DNA of 6,944 nucleotides from Verrucomicrobiia bacterium (GTDB lineage Bacteria > Verrucomicrobiota > Verrucomicrobiia > Limisphaerales > UBA1319). How positions within the stretch are numbered: position 1 is the stretch's first letter; every line of letters begins with the position of its first letter. The position numbers and the translations under genes were made by a program. The stretch lies in NCBI GenBank assembly GCA_017880715.1, contig JADGRT010000159.1, forward strand, positions 1-6,944, read 5' to 3'. The notes under the pieces were generated by a model. It searched no databases and had not been told where the DNA came from. It worked only from the letters and a program-made list of their open reading frames with translations. This document shows, piece by piece, positions 5,319 to 6,944 of the stretch.

Positions 5319-6281
5319 ATGACGAACCAGATCTCGCAAACCGGCCGGTGCCTCGATGGGAACCCGACCAACCGCCGCCGCTTTATCGCCCGGACTGTCA
5401 CGGCGGGCGCGCTGGCGGCGGCTTCGCTGGCGGCCGCATCGACCGTTCTGGCTGCGCCGGCGGAGAGACCGGTTGGTCTGCCGGGCGGAAATACCGGCAG
5501 TCGCAAGATGAGGATCTCGATCCTGTCCTACTCCTTTCGGGGGTTGCTGGAAGCGGGCATGATGGATGTTTTCGGTTATCTGGAAACCTGCAAGTACCGT
5601 TACGGGCTGGATGCGGCGGACATCTGGAATGGGTTTCTCCCCAGCGTGGAGGCGGGCTTTCTGAAGAAAGTTCGCGCGGCGCTGGACGAACGGGAAATGA
5701 CGCTGGCTGACCTGTGCGTCGATAAAGCCCATATTTGGGAGGATGACGCCAGTGTCCGCGAGGCGAATTATGCCAATGCCAAGGCCCATTTGCGGGCGGC
5801 CGAAATTCTGGGCGCCCGGTTCATGCGGGTGGATGCCGGCGGCCGCGATAAAACCTGGAGCGAGGAGCAATTCGATCACATCGTAAAGCGTTATCGCGAA
5901 TATGCCCAGTGGGCTTGGGACCACGGTTTCAAGGTGGGCGCGGAGAACCACTGGGGAACGGAAGGGATCTGGGCCAATCTCCAAAAACTATATCGGGCGG
6001 TGGACCACCGGGGGTTTGGTCTTTCCATTCATTTGGACGGATGGCAGGGAACGGCGGAGGAGAAGGCGGAAGCGGACCGTCTCGTTGCGCCCTGGGCCTG
6101 CCACACCCACATAGCTTGGAACATCACGGAAGGGCCGTTGGTCGAGAAATTAACCCAACTGAAGAACGCCGGTTACCCCGGCTACTACAGCGTGGAGCAC
6201 CACACCGCGAAAAACGAATACACCGAAATCGCCATCCAGCTTGCCAAGGTTAGAGACGTGTTGGATCGGTGGCGGACTTGA
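5319..6281 (+). CDS. Tat-exported sugar phosphate isomerase/epimerase-like TIM barrel
   Basis: This is a 320-residue protein of the AP-endonuclease-2/xylose isomerase-like TIM-barrel family. It starts with a twin-arginine signal: NRRRFIA (18-24), an alanine-rich hydrophobic region (about 28-46) and a likely cleavage near APA (46-48). The mature barrel runs from about residue 64 (MRISILSYSF) to the end. Likely divalent-metal ligands, by the family pattern, are E209 in GAENHWG, D240 in SIHLDGW, H264 in CHTHIAW and E293 in YYSVEHH. Export through Tat suggests that it folds with its metal before crossing the membrane and acts in the periplasm. Relatives isomerise or epimerise sugars, and some act on 3-keto-sugars or their eliminated forms. 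The preceding DUF1080 gene supports a role on keto-glycosides, but this is inferred. The start is fixed by a good ribosome site. Confidence 0.92.
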   Translation: MTNQISQTGRCLDGNPTNRRRFIARTVTAGALAAASLAAASTVLAAPAERPVGLPGGNTGSRKMRISILSYSFRGLLEAGMMDVFGYLETCKYRYGLDAADIWNGFLPSVEAGFLKKVRAALDEREMTLADLCVDKAHIWEDDASVREANYANAKAHLRAAEILGARFMRVDAGGRDKTWSEEQFDHIVKRYREYAQWAWDHGFKVGAENHWGTEGIWANLQKLYRAVDHRGFGLSIHLDGWQGTAEEKAEADRLVAPWACHTHIAWNITEGPLVEKLTQLKNAGYPGYYSVEHHTAKNEYTEIAIQLAKVRDVLDRWRT

Positions 6282-6333
6282 GGCAACCCGGCCCGGGCAA
6301 CCCCAATCCTTAGCGATGTGCGCGCGACCCTGA

Positions 6334-6459
6334 CAGCGCGTTTAAAATATCCACCTTTTGTAGGAGGCGAGGTGACGAGACTCAATTATCTTCGAAAAAG
6401 CGGGTTTATTCTGAGACTCCTTACGTCGTCTCCTACTTTGTTAACGGGCTGCTAGCCGA
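6334..6459. repeat. Compound inverted repeat, copy 2 of the 1228-1301 element
   Basis: The left arm gtaggaggcgaggtgacg... (6360-6384) pairs with the right arm at 6412-6436 at 20 of 25 positions, around a 27-nt loop, giving a large imperfect hairpin. Positions 6386-6459 are the direct copy of 1228-1301, and 6334-6345 equals 1089-1100. The element therefore has at least 126 bp here and probably shows the uninterrupted form. It follows the TIM-barrel gene and could end its transcript. Confidence 0.75.
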
Positions 6460-6563
6460 AGCCGTTGGCTCCATTCTCTATTGTTGGCGTTCCAGCGATC
6501 TCAAGCAAGCCAACTGTTCCATTCATTGCGGTCTTCTTGCTGAATCTTCCGTCTCTGGTTTTC

Positions 6564-6944
6564 ATGCGGCTTGTGATTTCCGAGGTGGCAACGTGTCTCA
6601 CGGGGTCGCTCGGCCCAGCTAACAATGTCTTCCCAATCTTCTTTGGCACCGTCAACCTCGTTGATTGCACCGGTGGCACGTTGCGGATCCACGAGCGGCG
6701 GTCCGACGGCATGCAGTTTCTTGTTCAGCTCGATGACCAGACCAGTTACGTTGATGCCACCGGGGCCAACCTCGATTGCGCGGACATTCACATGGGAACG
6801 ATGGTCACCGTCGAAGGGACGATCGACTACGCGACCGATCCCCAGATGATCACCGCGCTCGTCGTAACCATCTCGCCGCTGCCACCGCCGCCCCCACAGG
6901 CACAGTTCGACGTACGGTTCACGGGAGCGGTTGCCGCACTTGAT
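6564..6944 (+). CDS. Partial gene: OB-fold, DUF5666-like protein, 3' end outside window
   Basis: A reading frame open from 6456 runs off the right edge. From about 6642 it has clear coding character with GC-rich third positions: GTVNLVDCTGGTLRI, then a beta-rich stretch ending MGTMVTVEGTI and MITALVVTI, then a proline-rich linker (PLPPPPPQAQ, about 6876-6905), then FTGAVAALD, which looks like the start of a second similar domain. The G-x-V...V-x-G pattern fits the OB-fold DUF5666 group, usually exported or surface proteins with several such domains; the function is unknown. The start is uncertain. ATG 6564 is the only in-frame ATG upstream of the domain, but it lacks a ribosome site and gives no convincing signal peptide, and GTG 6585 is another option. 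Codon use before 6585 is less gene-like, so the true 5' end may have been lost or replaced. Confidence 0.5.
   Translation, partial: MRLVISEVATCLTGSLGPANNVFPIFFGTVNLVDCTGGTLRIHERRSDGMQFLVQLDDQTSYVDATGANLDCADIHMGTMVTVEGTIDYATDPQMITALVVTISPLPPPPPQAQFDVRFTGAVAALD

Noticed and set aside
5130..5984. 284-codon minus-strand frame opposite the TIM barrel
   Set aside because: It passes through the inverted repeat at 5180-5249 and is antisense to a gene with a Tat signal and conserved barrel motifs.
6452..6712. 86-codon minus-strand frame ending in the repeat
   Set aside because: No recognised motif and it overlaps the better supported plus-strand OB-fold frame. Its end inside the repeat is curious and is mentioned as a finding, but it is not enough to call a gene.

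Overview
The window reads like chromosomal DNA of a free-living, GC-rich bacterium, most likely a soil or freshwater member of Verrucomicrobiota close to Pedosphaera/Limisphaerales. This assignment is an inference. It rests on a secreted DUF1080 (3-keto-disaccharide hydrolase) protein followed by a Tat-exported sugar isomerase/epimerase-like TIM barrel, on several families of short hairpin-forming intergenic repeats of the kind abundant in that phylum, and on a sigma-54 type promoter. No rRNA, tRNA, CRISPR array, transposase or phage gene is visible.

Layout. Positions 1-293 are non-coding: a perfect 19-bp inverted repeat (1-47), two smaller hairpins (70-89, 102-114), half of another repeat (164-183) and a well-formed -24/-12 (sigma-54) promoter (219-234). 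This leads into a metallo-beta-lactamase-fold hydrolase of the ribonuclease Z type (294-1076, +). Positions 1077-1293 are a repeat cluster between convergent genes. A minus-strand pair follows, transcribed from about 3940 down to 1294: an XdhC/CoxI-family molybdoenzyme maturation factor (3021-3938) and, overlapping it by 4 bp (GTGA), a soluble double-GAF histidine kinase (1294-3024). From a divergent intergenic region (3939-4075) a plus-strand pair starts: the secreted DUF1080 protein with an extra C-terminal domain (4076-5143) and the Tat-exported TIM-barrel protein (5319-6281), separated by a 70-bp inverted repeat. After 6281 there is a second copy of the 1228-1301 repeat, here with its other arm (6360-6459), then the 5' part of a gene running off the window end, with an OB-fold, DUF5666-like domain and a proline-rich linker (about 6564-6944).

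How the genes may work together. The DUF1080/TIM-barrel pair is plausibly a small periplasmic module for glycosides that have been oxidised at C3: the first cleaves the glycosidic bond, the second isomerises, epimerises or eliminates on the keto-sugar. No oxidoreductase is inside the window, so the pathway is incomplete here. The XdhC/kinase pair is translationally coupled, although no molybdenum hydroxylase and no response regulator lie nearby. The kinase resembles the NtrB/AtoS/ZraS group, whose partners usually activate sigma-54 promoters, and the one convincing promoter in the window is of that type; a direct link is speculation.

I do not see a clear undescribed defence or mobile system. 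The most unusual material is the intergenic repeats, including what looks like one repeat inserted inside another (1089-1301 compared with 6334-6459).
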